A DNA stretch of 64,000 nucleotides from Flavobacterium amnicola (lineage in GTDB: Bacteria > Bacteroidota > Bacteroidia > Flavobacteriales > Flavobacteriaceae), in NCBI RefSeq assembly GCF_004122165.1, contig NZ_SBKO01000004.1, positions 162,835 to 226,834 of the forward strand. Direction: 5' to 3'. The notes under the pieces were generated by a model that had not been told where the DNA came from, searched no databases, and worked only from the letters and a program-made list of their open reading frames with translations. This document shows, piece by piece, positions 9,023-16,965 of the stretch (its first letter is position 1; every line of letters begins with the position of its first letter). A program made the translations under genes and the position numbers.

Positions 9023-10291
9023 CTATTCAACTATAATTTGTTTCACTGCTGAAGCAGTTTCTGTCATTACTTTTACAAAATACACTCCAGAAGCCACTGA
9101 ATTCAAATCTACATTATATAATAAATCGGCATTTTGAATGGCATTTTTCTCATATACAATTCTTCCTGCTTGATCAATTACTTGAACTGAATAATTGGTA
9201 TTCGATTCATCAAATTGAATGGTAAAACTTCCTTTGTTAGGATTTGGGTAGATTTCAAATGTGTTTTTAGTAAAACTTTCTGTACTTAATACATTAGGTT
9301 TAAATTCACCTACAATAGTATTAATATAAGCAAGTGCTCTTGTAGCCTGTCCCGCTGTAAACATATACATACAAGGATCATCAACATAATCCATATAATT
9401 CATTGTTAATGATTTCAATGTAGCACATGCATTTACAGAACCTGCAGCAGGACAATTATAAGTTTCACTAGTAACTCTTGGTGTATCACAAACTCTATCC
9501 CCTTCTGTAGCACAATTTGCACCTGCTGGATTACAACTTGATGAAGCAAAAGTATGATCTAAATTAAAAAAGTGACCTAGCTCATGGGTAACTGTTCTTC
9601 CTAAATTAAAAGGGGACTGAGGCACATAACCTGTACATCCAGCTCCTGTTCCATAACAAAATGTATTCATAACAACTGTTTGTCCGGAAGCTGGCGAACC
9701 ACCTAGTGGTGAATATCCTAAAATTTGAGTTCCTTCATCTCTCACTACAAAGTTCATATATCCAGCCCAAGTTGCATCACTATCAGCACCACCAAGGAAA
9801 TCTGTTCCAAAAGTAACAGCACTCGTGCCATTTGCAATACCTGTTCCCGTAGGGTGATTTTGATTAGCAATTACGAATCGAACATCCATATTACCAACAT
9901 TTACTCCTGGATAAAAAGCACTAGCAGATGCCCAGTTAGACAAATCGGAATTTGTTGCATTATAATCGGCATTAATTACATCAATTTGTGTTTGAGCAAA
10001 CGCTCTAAAACAAGCTTTTGTTGTAGCATTACTTGCATTTGAAACCGATGGGAAATGAACTGCAACAGGAATTATAATGGTAGCATTTGGACTTAATAAT
10101 TTATCTGTTGACGTTTGTTTATTTAATAGTTTTTGATATTCAACTTCAAATTTAGCTTGTCTTTCCTCATATTGTTTTTTAAATACAGGATTAGACATCA
10201 TTTGTGCCATTTTTTCTTGCATTCCACAAGTGCGATGTTGTGCTATTCCTAACTGGCTAATTAGTAATAGAATAAGTAATTTTACTTTCAT
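9023..10291 (-). CDS. Secreted M43 family zinc metalloprotease with T9SS type A signal
   Basis: The 422-residue protein has a signal peptide (MKVKLLILLLISQLGIAQ) and a pappalysin-type zinc site HELGHFFNLDH at residues 236-246, with His236, His240 and His246 as ligands and Glu237 as catalyst. The Met-turn region SLTMNYMDYVDDPCMYMF follows near residue 300. Conserved cysteines and TEGDRVCDTPR are typical of M43B. The last 75 or so residues (FEIYPNPNKGSFTIQF to the VKQIIVE end) are a type A T9SS sorting domain, so it should be exported across the outer membrane and processed by PorU, encoded at 48755. Expression is probably monocistronic, with a TATATTCG box at 10307-10314. Confidence 0.92.
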   Translation of the reverse strand: MKVKLLILLLISQLGIAQHRTCGMQEKMAQMMSNPVFKKQYEERQAKFEVEYQKLLNKQTSTDKLLSPNATIIIPVAVHFPSVSNASNATTKACFRAFAQTQIDVINADYNATNSDLSNWASASAFYPGVNVGNMDVRFVIANQNHPTGTGIANGTSAVTFGTDFLGGADSDATWAGYMNFVVRDEGTQILGYSPLGGSPASGQTVVMNTFCYGTGAGCTGYVPQSPFNLGRTVTHELGHFFNLDHTFASSSCNPAGANCATEGDRVCDTPRVTSETYNCPAAGSVNACATLKSLTMNYMDYVDDPCMYMFTAGQATRALAYINTIVGEFKPNVLSTESFTKNTFEIYPNPNKGSFTIQFDESNTNYSVQVIDQAGRIVYEKNAIQNADLLYNVDLNSVASGVYFVKVMTETASAVKQIIVE

Positions 10292-10349
10292 ATTTTTAAA
10301 TTTTTGCGAATATATTCATATTTCCCTTACAAACCATAGGATAATAAAA

Positions 10350-10375
10350 AAATCCCGGATAACCGGGATTTTTTT
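10350..10375 (-). terminator. Terminator of the hpt-adk-corC-obg operon
   Basis: Stem AATCCCGG / CCGGGATT with loop ATAA and flanking A/T runs. It overlaps the last two bases of the obg stop codon at 10374 and ends minus-strand transcription. Confidence 0.8.
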
Positions 10376-11381
10376 AAGCTTCTGTATTTAACATCTGCCA
10401 TAATTTGTCTTTTAACTCTGTCAGACCTTGTTGAGCAACTGACGAGATAAACATATATGGAATTCCTTTAAAATCCTTGTCCAATTGCTTTTTCATTTCT
10501 GATTTGAGCTCATCATCAAGCATATCACATTTTGAAACTACAATCAAGCGGTCTTTATCTAACATTTCCGGATTGTAACGACGCAATTCATCTAATAAAA
10601 TATCGTATTCTTTCTTAATATCATCCGCATCTGCTGGAACCAAAAATAATAGTGTTGAATTTCGTTCAATGTGACGTAAGAAATAATGACCTAGTCCTTT
10701 TCCTTCCGCAGCACCTTCTATAATTCCAGGAATATCTGCAATTACAAACGATTGAAAATCACGGTAGGCTACAATTCCCAAATTGGGTTTTAAAGTGGTA
10801 AAAGCATAATCCGCAATTTTTGGTTTTGCTGAAGTCAACACCGACAATAAAGTCGATTTTCCTGCATTTGGAAATCCAACCAAACCAACATCGGCTAATA
10901 CTTTTAATTCTAAAATAATATCAGCTTCTACTGGAGGCATTCCGGGTTGTGCGTAACGAGGCGTTTGATTCGTTGACGAACGAAAATGCCAGTTACCTAA
11001 GCCTCCTTTTCCACCTTCTGCTACAATTCTTTTTTCGCCATCTTCTGTGATTTCAAAAAGAATTTCGTTGGTGTCTTTATCACGAACCACTGTTCCTAAT
11101 GGCACTTCAATAATTTTATCTTCTCCATCATGACCAGTACTACGAGAGCTTCCGCCATCGCCTCCATGGCCTGCTTTGACGTGACGCGCAAATTTTAGGT
11201 GGAACAAAGTCCAAAGTCCTTTATTGCCTACTAAATATACGTGCCCACCACGACCACCATCTCCACCATCTGGACCACCTTTTTCAATAAATTTTTCTCT
11301 GTGTAAATGCGAAGAACCTTTTCCTCCTTTACCAGATGAAACATATATTTTTACGTAGTCTACAAAGTTACCCTCTGTCAT
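10374..11381 (-). CDS. obg: GTPase Obg (CgtA)
   Basis: This 335-residue Obg-family GTPase has the glycine-rich Obg fold at residues 1-160 ([48 protein letters not shown]) followed by the G domain: G1 [10 protein letters not shown], switch I Thr in [13 protein letters not shown]3 DIPGI, G4 SKCD. It lacks the extra C-terminal OCT domain, as is common outside Firmicutes. Obg acts in late 50S ribosome maturation and stress signalling in the cytoplasm. It is the last gene of a minus-strand operon after hpt, adk and a CorC/HlyC-type gene, and is followed at once by a terminator. Confidence 0.97.
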   Translation of the reverse strand: MTEGNFVDYVKIYVSSGKGGKGSSHLHREKFIEKGGPDGGDGGRGGHVYLVGNKGLWTLFHLKFARHVKAGHGGDGGSSRSTGHDGEDKIIEVPLGTVVRDKDTNEILFEITEDGEKRIVAEGGKGGLGNWHFRSSTNQTPRYAQPGMPPVEADIILELKVLADVGLVGFPNAGKSTLLSVLTSAKPKIADYAFTTLKPNLGIVAYRDFQSFVIADIPGIIEGAAEGKGLGHYFLRHIERNSTLLFLVPADADDIKKEYDILLDELRRYNPEMLDKDRLIVVSKCDMLDDELKSEMKKQLDKDFKGIPYMFISSVAQQGLTELKDKLWQMLNTEA

Positions 11382-11410
11382 TGTTTTTTATTTTCAATAT
11401 TATGATTTAC

Positions 11411-11433
11411 GCTTCGACAAGCTAAGCGTGACA
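11411..11433 (+). repeat. Dispersed intergenic repeat, copy 2
   Basis: A 23-base sequence, 21/23 identical to 6090-6112 (begins GCTTCGACAAGCT, ends GTGACA) and in the same orientation. It fills much of the 69-base spacer between the CorC/HlyC gene and obg and would be transcribed within the operon mRNA. Confidence 0.65.
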
Positions 11434-11450
11434 ATTGCAAAAAATGCAAC

Positions 11451-12731
11451 TTAATTCAATTCTTTTAAGGAACGCACTAAAACCTTATCGATTTTAACAC
11501 CATCCATATCTATTACTTCCAATTCCATTTTATTCCACAACAACTTCTCTCCTACTTTAGGTATATAAGACAACTCGGTCATAATTAAACCACTAACTGT
11601 AGTCACATCATAATCATTAATCAGATCATCCATATCAAAATAGGTTAAGAAATCGTGTAACGAATAATGACCATCTACCAACCAAGTACCATCTTCACGA
11701 GCGATTAATTGGAATTCCTCATCATAAAACTCCGCTGCATCGCCTACTAATGCTTCCAAAATATCATTTAAAGTGATAATCCCTTGTAAAACACCATACT
11801 CATCGGTTACAAAAGCATAATGTACTTTAGTTTTTTTGAAAATCTCTAAGGCTTTATAGGCCGAAGTATGTTCAATAAAATATACTGGTTCCTTTGCAAT
11901 TGATTTTAAATCGAAAGTACCTTTTTCAAAATTAGCGAACAAGTCCTTCAATAAAACCACCCCAATTACATTATCCAAATTGTCTTCACAAACCGGATAA
12001 ATAGAGTGCAATTCTTCCAATACTTTTCCTTTGGTTTCTTTCAAATCGTCTTCCAAAGACAAATACACCAACGCTTTTCTGTGCGTCATTAAGGAATTAA
12101 TTTTACGATCCCCAATATGAAATACACGTTCCACAATATCTTGCTCGATCTCTTGCACTTCACCACCTTCAGTTCCTTCTTTGATAATGGCTTTAATTTC
12201 TTCTTCTGTTACTTTACCGTCGGCAGTTGGTTTGATTTTGAAAATATCTAAAATAAAATCTGTCGAAACCGTCAACAACCAAATGAAAGGTGCCGTAACA
12301 ATCGAAATCACTTTCATTGGAAGCGCCACCGCTTTAGCAATAGACTCCGGATAATTCAATCCGATACGTTTGGGTAATAATTCGCCAAAAACTAACGAAA
12401 AATAAGTTAAAATAACCACAACTGTTCCAACCGACAAGGATGCCGCATAGGGTTGCGTTATTGTATAACTTTCATAAAAAAAACGAACATTTTCGGTTAC
12501 TTTTTCACCCGAATAAATACCCGTTAAAATACCAATAAGGGTAATCCCTATTTGCACAGTAGATAAAAATTTGTTTGGCGAGTTGGCCAAATCTAAAGCT
12601 GTTTTCGCACTCGCATTGCCTTTTTTGGCAGCGGTTTCTAACCTGTTTTTTCTTGCTGAAATGAGTGCGATTTCTGACATAGAAAAAATTCCATTAAGTA
12701 AAATCAGCAAGAAAATTATGACTATTTCCAA
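11451..12731 (-). CDS. Hemolysin-family membrane protein, DUF21-CBS-CorC_HlyC (CNNM type)
   Basis: The 426-residue protein has an N-terminal DUF21/CNNM membrane domain with four hydrophobic segments up to about residue 180 (starting MEIVIIFLLILLNGIFSMSE), a cytoplasmic CBS pair at about 200-340 (SLMTHRKALVYLSL and EYGVLQGIITLNDILEALVG), and a C-terminal CorC/HlyC domain from about 345 (DGTWLVDGHYSLHDFLTYF). Such proteins are linked to magnesium or cobalt export; the 'hemolysin' name is historical. It sits between adk and obg in the operon. GldE is a related gliding protein, but its usual gldD/ssb neighbours are absent, so I do not call it GldE. Confidence 0.9.
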   Translation of the reverse strand: MEIVIIFLLILLNGIFSMSEIALISARKNRLETAAKKGNASAKTALDLANSPNKFLSTVQIGITLIGILTGIYSGEKVTENVRFFYESYTITQPYAASLSVGTVVVILTYFSLVFGELLPKRIGLNYPESIAKAVALPMKVISIVTAPFIWLLTVSTDFILDIFKIKPTADGKVTEEEIKAIIKEGTEGGEVQEIEQDIVERVFHIGDRKINSLMTHRKALVYLSLEDDLKETKGKVLEELHSIYPVCEDNLDNVIGVVLLKDLFANFEKGTFDLKSIAKEPVYFIEHTSAYKALEIFKKTKVHYAFVTDEYGVLQGIITLNDILEALVGDAAEFYDEEFQLIAREDGTWLVDGHYSLHDFLTYFDMDDLINDYDVTTVSGLIMTELSYIPKVGEKLLWNKMELEVIDMDGVKIDKVLVRSLKELN

Positions 12732-12763
12732 TTGTTTTTGTTTAGTTTATAGTTTGTACTAAT

Positions 12764-13336
12764 TTACAAATTTTCAATTACATTACTCAATCGTTCTGTA
12801 ATTTCTGCAATAGTACCGATACCGTTTACGGCATAAAATTTATTTTGCTCTTTATAATAATCCATTAAAGGAGCTGTTTTTTCGTTGTATTCTTGATAAC
12901 GATTTCTAATTTTCTCTTCGTCTTGATCATCAATTCTTCCTGAAGTTTTTCCTCTTTCCAATAAACGTTGCACTAAAATTTCATCATCGGCTTCTAAGGC
13001 AATCGTTGCGGTAATTTTTTGATTTTTTGAAGCCAAAAAAAGGTCTAACGCTCCCGCTTGTGCCAATGTTCTTGGAAAACCATCGAATAAAAATCCATCC
13101 GAATGTGGGTTTTTCTCCACTTCATCTTCTAACATATTGATGGTTAAACTGTCCGGAACCAAATCGCCTCTATCAATGTAGGTTTTGGCTTCTAGACCAA
13201 GTGGCGTGTTATTTTTTATATTGAATCGAAAAATATCACCTGTAGACAAGTGCGTTAAATTGTATTTTCCTTTTAAAAATTCTGCTTGTGTGCCTTTTCC
13301 TGCACCAGGTTTTCCGAAAAGAACGATATTAATCAT
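12764..13336 (-). CDS. adk: Adenylate kinase (short form)
   Basis: This is a 190-residue adenylate kinase that interconverts ATP, AMP and ADP in the cytoplasm. Visible motifs are the P-loop GKPGAGKGTQAEFL near residues 8-21, the AMP-binding STGDIFRFNIK and FDGFPRTLAQA, and the LID-region arginines RGKTSGRIDDQDEEKIRNR. The LID is the short, zinc-free version, so the chain is shorter than the roughly 214-residue E. coli enzyme. It lies 43 bases downstream of hpt and 32 bases upstream of the CorC/HlyC gene on the same strand, which suggests one purine-linked transcript. Confidence 0.97.
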   Translation of the reverse strand: MINIVLFGKPGAGKGTQAEFLKGKYNLTHLSTGDIFRFNIKNNTPLGLEAKTYIDRGDLVPDSLTINMLEDEVEKNPHSDGFLFDGFPRTLAQAGALDLFLASKNQKITATIALEADDEILVQRLLERGKTSGRIDDQDEEKIRNRYQEYNEKTAPLMDYYKEQNKFYAVNGIGTIAEITERLSNVIENL

Positions 13337-13379
13337 TACTAAAGTTTATGTTGTATTACGTTTAATGTTATTTAAATGT

Positions 13380-13913
13380 TTATTCTGAAAGTTGATACAC
13401 ATCTTTCAAGTTTCTTCCCAAACCATCGTAGTCCAATCCGAAGCCAACAATAAACTTATTTGGAATTCGCACCCCGACATAATCTAACTTGATGTCTTTT
13501 TTGTAGGCTTCTGGTTTTAGGAAAAGTGTAGCGATTTTGAAATGCTTCACCCCTTGATTTTTGAAAATATGTTTCAATTCCTCAATGGTATTTCCCGTAT
13601 CTACAATGTCTTCCACAATAATTACACTACGCCCTTCTAGGTTTTGATTTAACCCTATTAGTTGCTTTACTTCATTCGTTGATTGCGTCCCTTCATAGGA
13701 AGCCATTTTTACAAATGACACTTCACATGGATGACTGTAATGCTTCATTAAATCAGACATTACCATAAATGAACCATTTAAAACCCCAATAAAAACTGGT
13801 GTTTCGTCTTGAAAATCATCTTCAATTTGCTTGGCCATATTGGCAATAGCAAAGTCCAATTCTTGTGCCGAAATAAACGGAACAAAATATTTGTCGTGTA
13901 ACTTAATTTCCAT
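13380..13913 (-). CDS. hpt: Hypoxanthine phosphoribosyltransferase
   Basis: The 177-residue protein matches the type I phosphoribosyltransferase fold. The PRPP loop is VIIVEDIVDTGNTIEEL at about residues 95-111, an upstream VFIGVLNGSFMVMSDL loop is present, and a VRIPNKFIVGFGLDYDGLGR segment near 148-167 provides purine contacts. It salvages hypoxanthine, and probably guanine, to the nucleotide in the cytoplasm. It is the promoter-proximal gene of the hpt-adk-corC-obg run, with a perfect TATCTTTG box 23 bases before its ATG. Confidence 0.95.
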   Translation of the reverse strand: MEIKLHDKYFVPFISAQELDFAIANMAKQIEDDFQDETPVFIGVLNGSFMVMSDLMKHYSHPCEVSFVKMASYEGTQSTNEVKQLIGLNQNLEGRSVIIVEDIVDTGNTIEELKHIFKNQGVKHFKIATLFLKPEAYKKDIKLDYVGVRIPNKFIVGFGLDYDGLGRNLKDVYQLSE

Positions 13914-13935
13914 AGTTGTGATTAGAAATAAAGGG

Positions 13936-13943
13936 CAAAGATA
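13936..13943 (-). promoter_or_regulatory. Promoter -7 box of the hpt operon
   Basis: Reads TATCTTTG on the minus strand, an exact TAnnTTTG match ending 23 bases upstream of the hpt ATG at 13913. Confidence 0.6.
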
Positions 13944-13995
13944 GTAAAATCAAATTCACATTTTAGAACTTTTAAAACTCATACACAATAAATTG

Positions 13996-14003
13996 TATTT
14001 TTG
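13996..14003 (+). promoter_or_regulatory. Possible -7 box upstream of the HEAT-like gene
   Basis: TATTTTTG matches TAnnTTTG and is the only exact match upstream of the gene at 14100. It is about 96 bases away, which would give a leader containing a 31-codon frame. Confidence 0.35.
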
Positions 14004-14099
14004 AAAAATGAAATCGCTACAAATCATCTATTTGTTACAAGCAAACACAATAAAAAAGAGATACCATATGTTACTTCTTAAAAAAACATTTTCAAACAT

Positions 14100-14645
14100 A
14101 TGAAATCTGAATTCTACCAACTTTTAGAGAACTGCACAATCGCTCGAAAAGAGCGTGACAAAATGCGCAATTTGGTCATTCGGAAACCCGAATTTATACC
14201 TGAATTGTGTTCAATCGCCTTTGATTTAAAAGAAGACATTCATATCAAAGCCTATTGGGTATTAGAATTAATAAGTGAAAAGAAACTCAAACTTTTAGTT
14301 CCTTATATTGAAGATTTTTGTGAAACTGTTCCGAAATTGACCGATGATTCTGCGAAAAGAACCGCTTCACATATTATTTTTTATTTGGCCAAAAGCAATC
14401 ATCGTGCTAATGGAATTAATCTTACACAATTACAAGAAACTCAAATCATAGAAATGTGCTTCGATTGGTTGATTCGCGATGAAAAAGTGGCCACAAAAGT
14501 CTACGCCATAAAAGCCTTATTTGTCCTTGGCAAAAAATACGATTGGATTCATCCCGAACTCAAAAACATCATTCAACAAGATTACACCACCCATACTGCT
14601 GCCTACCAAGCTGCTACAAGAATTATCTTAAAAAAAATAAAATAA
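14100..14645 (+). CDS. HEAT-like repeat protein of unknown function
   Basis: The 181-residue protein has no signal peptide and is built of paired amphipathic helices, for example VIRKPEFIPELCSIAFDLKE, IHIKAYWVLELISEKK, KRTASHIIFYLAKSN and VATKVYAIKALFVLGKKYDW. This pattern fits HEAT/ARM-type repeats and a protein-binding role in the cytoplasm. No catalytic motif is visible and I do not recognise a named family. It is transcribed alone, between hpt (divergent) and purK. Its ATG overlaps the TGA of a 31-codon leader frame. Confidence 0.6.
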   Translation: MKSEFYQLLENCTIARKERDKMRNLVIRKPEFIPELCSIAFDLKEDIHIKAYWVLELISEKKLKLLVPYIEDFCETVPKLTDDSAKRTASHIIFYLAKSNHRANGINLTQLQETQIIEMCFDWLIRDEKVATKVYAIKALFVLGKKYDWIHPELKNIIQQDYTTHTAAYQAATRIILKKIK

Positions 14646-14830
14646 CAAACATTAACATTTTTTGCGGAAAAACCGTAAGGTGCGGTGAAAAATTATATTT
14701 ACTTTTAACTAAGAATTTCTTACAGGATTAAATCAAAATACCACTTTATTTAATTCTTGCATATAATTCTATCATAAACACCTACTTATTCAAATAAAGA
14801 GACTGTTTAACCCAAAGTAACTTTATTTAT

Positions 14831-14854
14831 AAACCTCAACAATTGTTGGGGTTT
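14831..14854 (+). terminator. Terminator-like palindrome
   Basis: A 24-base palindrome with one G-U pair (AAACCTCAACAA / TTGTTGGGGTTT) followed by TATAATTA. It lies about 185 bases past the stop of the HEAT-like gene and before the purK promoter. The loop is minimal, so its efficiency is uncertain. Confidence 0.5.
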
Positions 14855-15002
14855 TATAATTAGTAGAAATCCCATCTCACTGAATTTAGTTAGAGGAATA
14901 TCAAAATTTTACTTTTTAATTCTTGAAATAGTTTGAGAAAATCAACTCCAATTTTGCCGATTTAAAAAAATCTTAAATTCAAAAACTATCCTACAAATCT
15001 AC

Positions 15003-15034
15003 TTGTAATACATTTTTAAAAAAGTTTATCTTTG
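15003..15034 (+). promoter_or_regulatory. Promoter of purK (-33 TTG, -7 TATCTTTG)
   Basis: TTG at 15003-15005 and TATCTTTG at 15027-15034 are separated by 21 bases, matching the Bacteroidetes sigma-A consensus. The ATG follows 20 bases after the -7 box. Confidence 0.65.
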
Positions 15035-15054
15035 CACGACACAACTAGATTACA

Positions 15055-16212
15055 ATGAACTACTTTTCTTCCGATTTTAAATTAGGAATACTAGGCGGAG
15101 GCCAGTTAGGCAAGATGCTTCTTACCGAAACTCGAAAATATGACATTCAAACTTTAGTGCTTGACCCAAGCGAAGAAGCACCCGCCCAATACGGCTGTAC
15201 TGCTTTTTACAAAGGGAGTCTATTAGAATATGACACTGTTTATCAATTTGGTAAAATGGTAAATGCATTAACAATCGAAATTGAAAATGTAAATCTTGAA
15301 GCCTTAGAAAAATTAGAAGAAGAAGGATTACCTGTTTTTCCCTCTCCTAAAACACTACGCTTAATTCAGAATAAAGGCCGACAAAAAGATTATTATGTAG
15401 AACATAAAATTCCAACATCAGCGCACCAACGTTTTGTAGCAATTTCCGATTTAAAAAAAGCACTTGAAAAAGACACATTGGATTTTCCTTTTGTATGGAA
15501 AGCAGCACAAGGCGGTTATGATGGCAATGGCGTAAAAATTGTCCGTTCTACCCTCGATTTAATCGGACTACCGGAAGTCGAATGCATTGCCGAAGCTATG
15601 GTTCCGTTTAAAAATGAATTGGCAGTTATTGTGGCCCGCAGTCCAAAAGGTGAAATCAAAACTTATCCGGTGGTTGAAATGGAATTTCATCCCGAAGCCA
15701 ATCAAGTGGAATATACGATTTGCCCAGCTCGTATCTCTAAAAAAGTAGCCGATAAAGCTCAAAAAATAGCACTTCAAGTTTCCGAAGCATTCAATCACGT
15801 AGGATTATTAGCAGTAGAAATGTTCCAAACAGAAGACGATGACATTTTAGTAAACGAAGTGGCCCCTCGCCCGCACAACTCAGGACATTATAGTATTGAA
15901 GCCAGCTATACTTCACAATTTGAACAACATTTACGTGCTATTTTGGATTTACCTTTGGGTGCAACCGAAAGCAAAGTTGCCGGAATCATGGTAAATTTGG
16001 TAGGCGAAGAAGGGTATTCAGGACCTGTTCATTATGAAAACATATCCAATATCATGGCCATTGAAGGTGTTACCCCACATATATATGGCAAACGAGAAAC
16101 GAGACCGTTTCGTAAAATGGGCCACGTAACTATTGTGAATGAAGACATGGCGGAAGCTAGAAAAATTGCTGAACAAGTGAAGAATAGTATTCGAGTGATT
16201 TCTCAAAATTAA
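15055..16212 (+). CDS. purK: 5-(carboxyamino)imidazole ribonucleotide synthase
   Basis: This 385-residue ATP-grasp enzyme makes N5-CAIR from AIR, bicarbonate and ATP, the first half of the two-step AIR carboxylation in purine synthesis. The N-terminal GILGGGQLGKMLLTE, the ATP-grasp core WKAAQGGYDGNGVKI near residues 148-162, the PurK-specific VNEVAPRPHNSGHYSIEA near 265-282 and the C-terminal GKRETRPFRKMGHVTI are all visible. Its length is normal (355-390). It has its own promoter and is followed 97 bases later by purE, which takes its product, so the two are probably cotranscribed. Confidence 0.97.
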   Translation: MNYFSSDFKLGILGGGQLGKMLLTETRKYDIQTLVLDPSEEAPAQYGCTAFYKGSLLEYDTVYQFGKMVNALTIEIENVNLEALEKLEEEGLPVFPSPKTLRLIQNKGRQKDYYVEHKIPTSAHQRFVAISDLKKALEKDTLDFPFVWKAAQGGYDGNGVKIVRSTLDLIGLPEVECIAEAMVPFKNELAVIVARSPKGEIKTYPVVEMEFHPEANQVEYTICPARISKKVADKAQKIALQVSEAFNHVGLLAVEMFQTEDDDILVNEVAPRPHNSGHYSIEASYTSQFEQHLRAILDLPLGATESKVAGIMVNLVGEEGYSGPVHYENISNIMAIEGVTPHIYGKRETRPFRKMGHVTIVNEDMAEARKIAEQVKNSIRVISQN

Positions 16213-16224
16213 AAAATTTAATAA

Positions 16225-16300
16225 TTTAAAGATTCAAAGATTATTGCGAACTCATTTAGTTGCAGAAATTTTTCAATTTTTAAATATTTCAATCTTTAAA
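16225..16300. repeat. Inverted repeat between purK and purE
   Basis: Arms at 16225-16242 and 16283-16300 match at 16 of 18 positions as reverse complements (TTTAAAGATT core). They enclose a 40-base loop and fill most of the purK-purE spacer. No T run follows, so it looks more like a REP-type element than a terminator. Confidence 0.5.
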
Positions 16301-16309
16301 TAAAAAAAA

Positions 16310-16792
16310 ATGAAAGTAGCTGTAATTATGGGAAGCATATCCGATATGCCAGTAATGCAAGAAGCCATAGATATTTTAAAAGGATTTGACATTGAGGTCG
16401 AAGTCGATATTGTTTCAGCACATCGTACCCCTGAAAAACTATTCGATTTTAGTCAAAACGCCCACAACCGTGGCATTTCAGTGATAATTGCTGGTGCTGG
16501 TGGTGCGGCTCATTTACCAGGAATGGTAGCGAGTATGAGTCCGTTACCTGTAATTGGAGTTCCTGTAAAATCAAGCAATTCTATAGATGGTTGGGACTCT
16601 GTTTTGTCTATTTTACAAATGCCTGGTGGTGTTCCTGTAGCGACTGTGGCACTCAACGGTGCTAAAAATGCCGGAATCTTGGCCGCTCAAATTATTGGTA
16701 GTTCTGATAAGACCGTATTGGATAAAATTATTTCCTATAAAGAAGGATTAAAACAAGCTGTCATTTCTGCTTCGGAGGGCTTAAAAAAATAA
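16310..16792 (+). CDS. purE: N5-carboxyaminoimidazole ribonucleotide mutase
   Basis: A 160-residue class I PurE that converts N5-CAIR to CAIR in purine biosynthesis. The family's active-site signatures are present: MGSISDMPVMQEA near residues 8-20, VSAHRTPEKLFDF near 40-52 (the His of SAHRTP is conserved) and IAGAGGAAHLPGMVA near 67-81. It follows purK on the same strand and is ended by a strong hairpin that begins at its stop codon. A plausible A-rich ribosome-binding region precedes the ATG. Confidence 0.97.
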   Translation: MKVAVIMGSISDMPVMQEAIDILKGFDIEVEVDIVSAHRTPEKLFDFSQNAHNRGISVIIAGAGGAAHLPGMVASMSPLPVIGVPVKSSNSIDGWDSVLSILQMPGGVPVATVALNGAKNAGILAAQIIGSSDKTVLDKIISYKEGLKQAVISASEGLKK

Positions 16793-16816
16793 AGCTCCAG
16801 TGGTATTTGGAGCTTT
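16791..16816 (+). terminator. Terminator of purK-purE
   Basis: Stem AAAGCTCCA / TGGAGCTTT with an 8-base loop begins within the purE stop codon and is followed by AATTAA. The T tract is short. Confidence 0.7.
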
Positions 16817-16965
16817 AATTAACACAAACATAAATACCGATTGGGTTAAATCAATACTTAAATTTTAAATATTTTGACTGCAAAAACAGATTTTCGATTT
16901 TTCAGTCACGAATATAGAGTTTGTTTCGATATGTAACAAATAAAATCGACGAAATACAATATATT

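Larger units (their letters stand above)
14646..15054. other. 409-base gap without a convincing gene
   Basis: This holds the 3' region of the HEAT-like gene, a palindromic terminator-like hairpin at 14831-14854 and the purK promoter at 15003-15034. No credible open frame, tRNA or riboswitch was seen. A short ACCG...CGGT inverted motif occurs near 14670-14685. Confidence 0.5.

Noticed and set aside
11451..12731. GldE, a CorC-like gliding protein
   Set aside because: The domain layout is similar, but the usual gldD/ssb/mutY neighbours are missing and the context is hpt-adk-obg, so only the general family is called.
14646..14831. A small RNA gene between the HEAT-like gene and the palindrome at 14831
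   Set aside because: No TAnnTTTG box or stable fold other than the terminator-like palindrome was seen; a long 3' untranslated region explains it.
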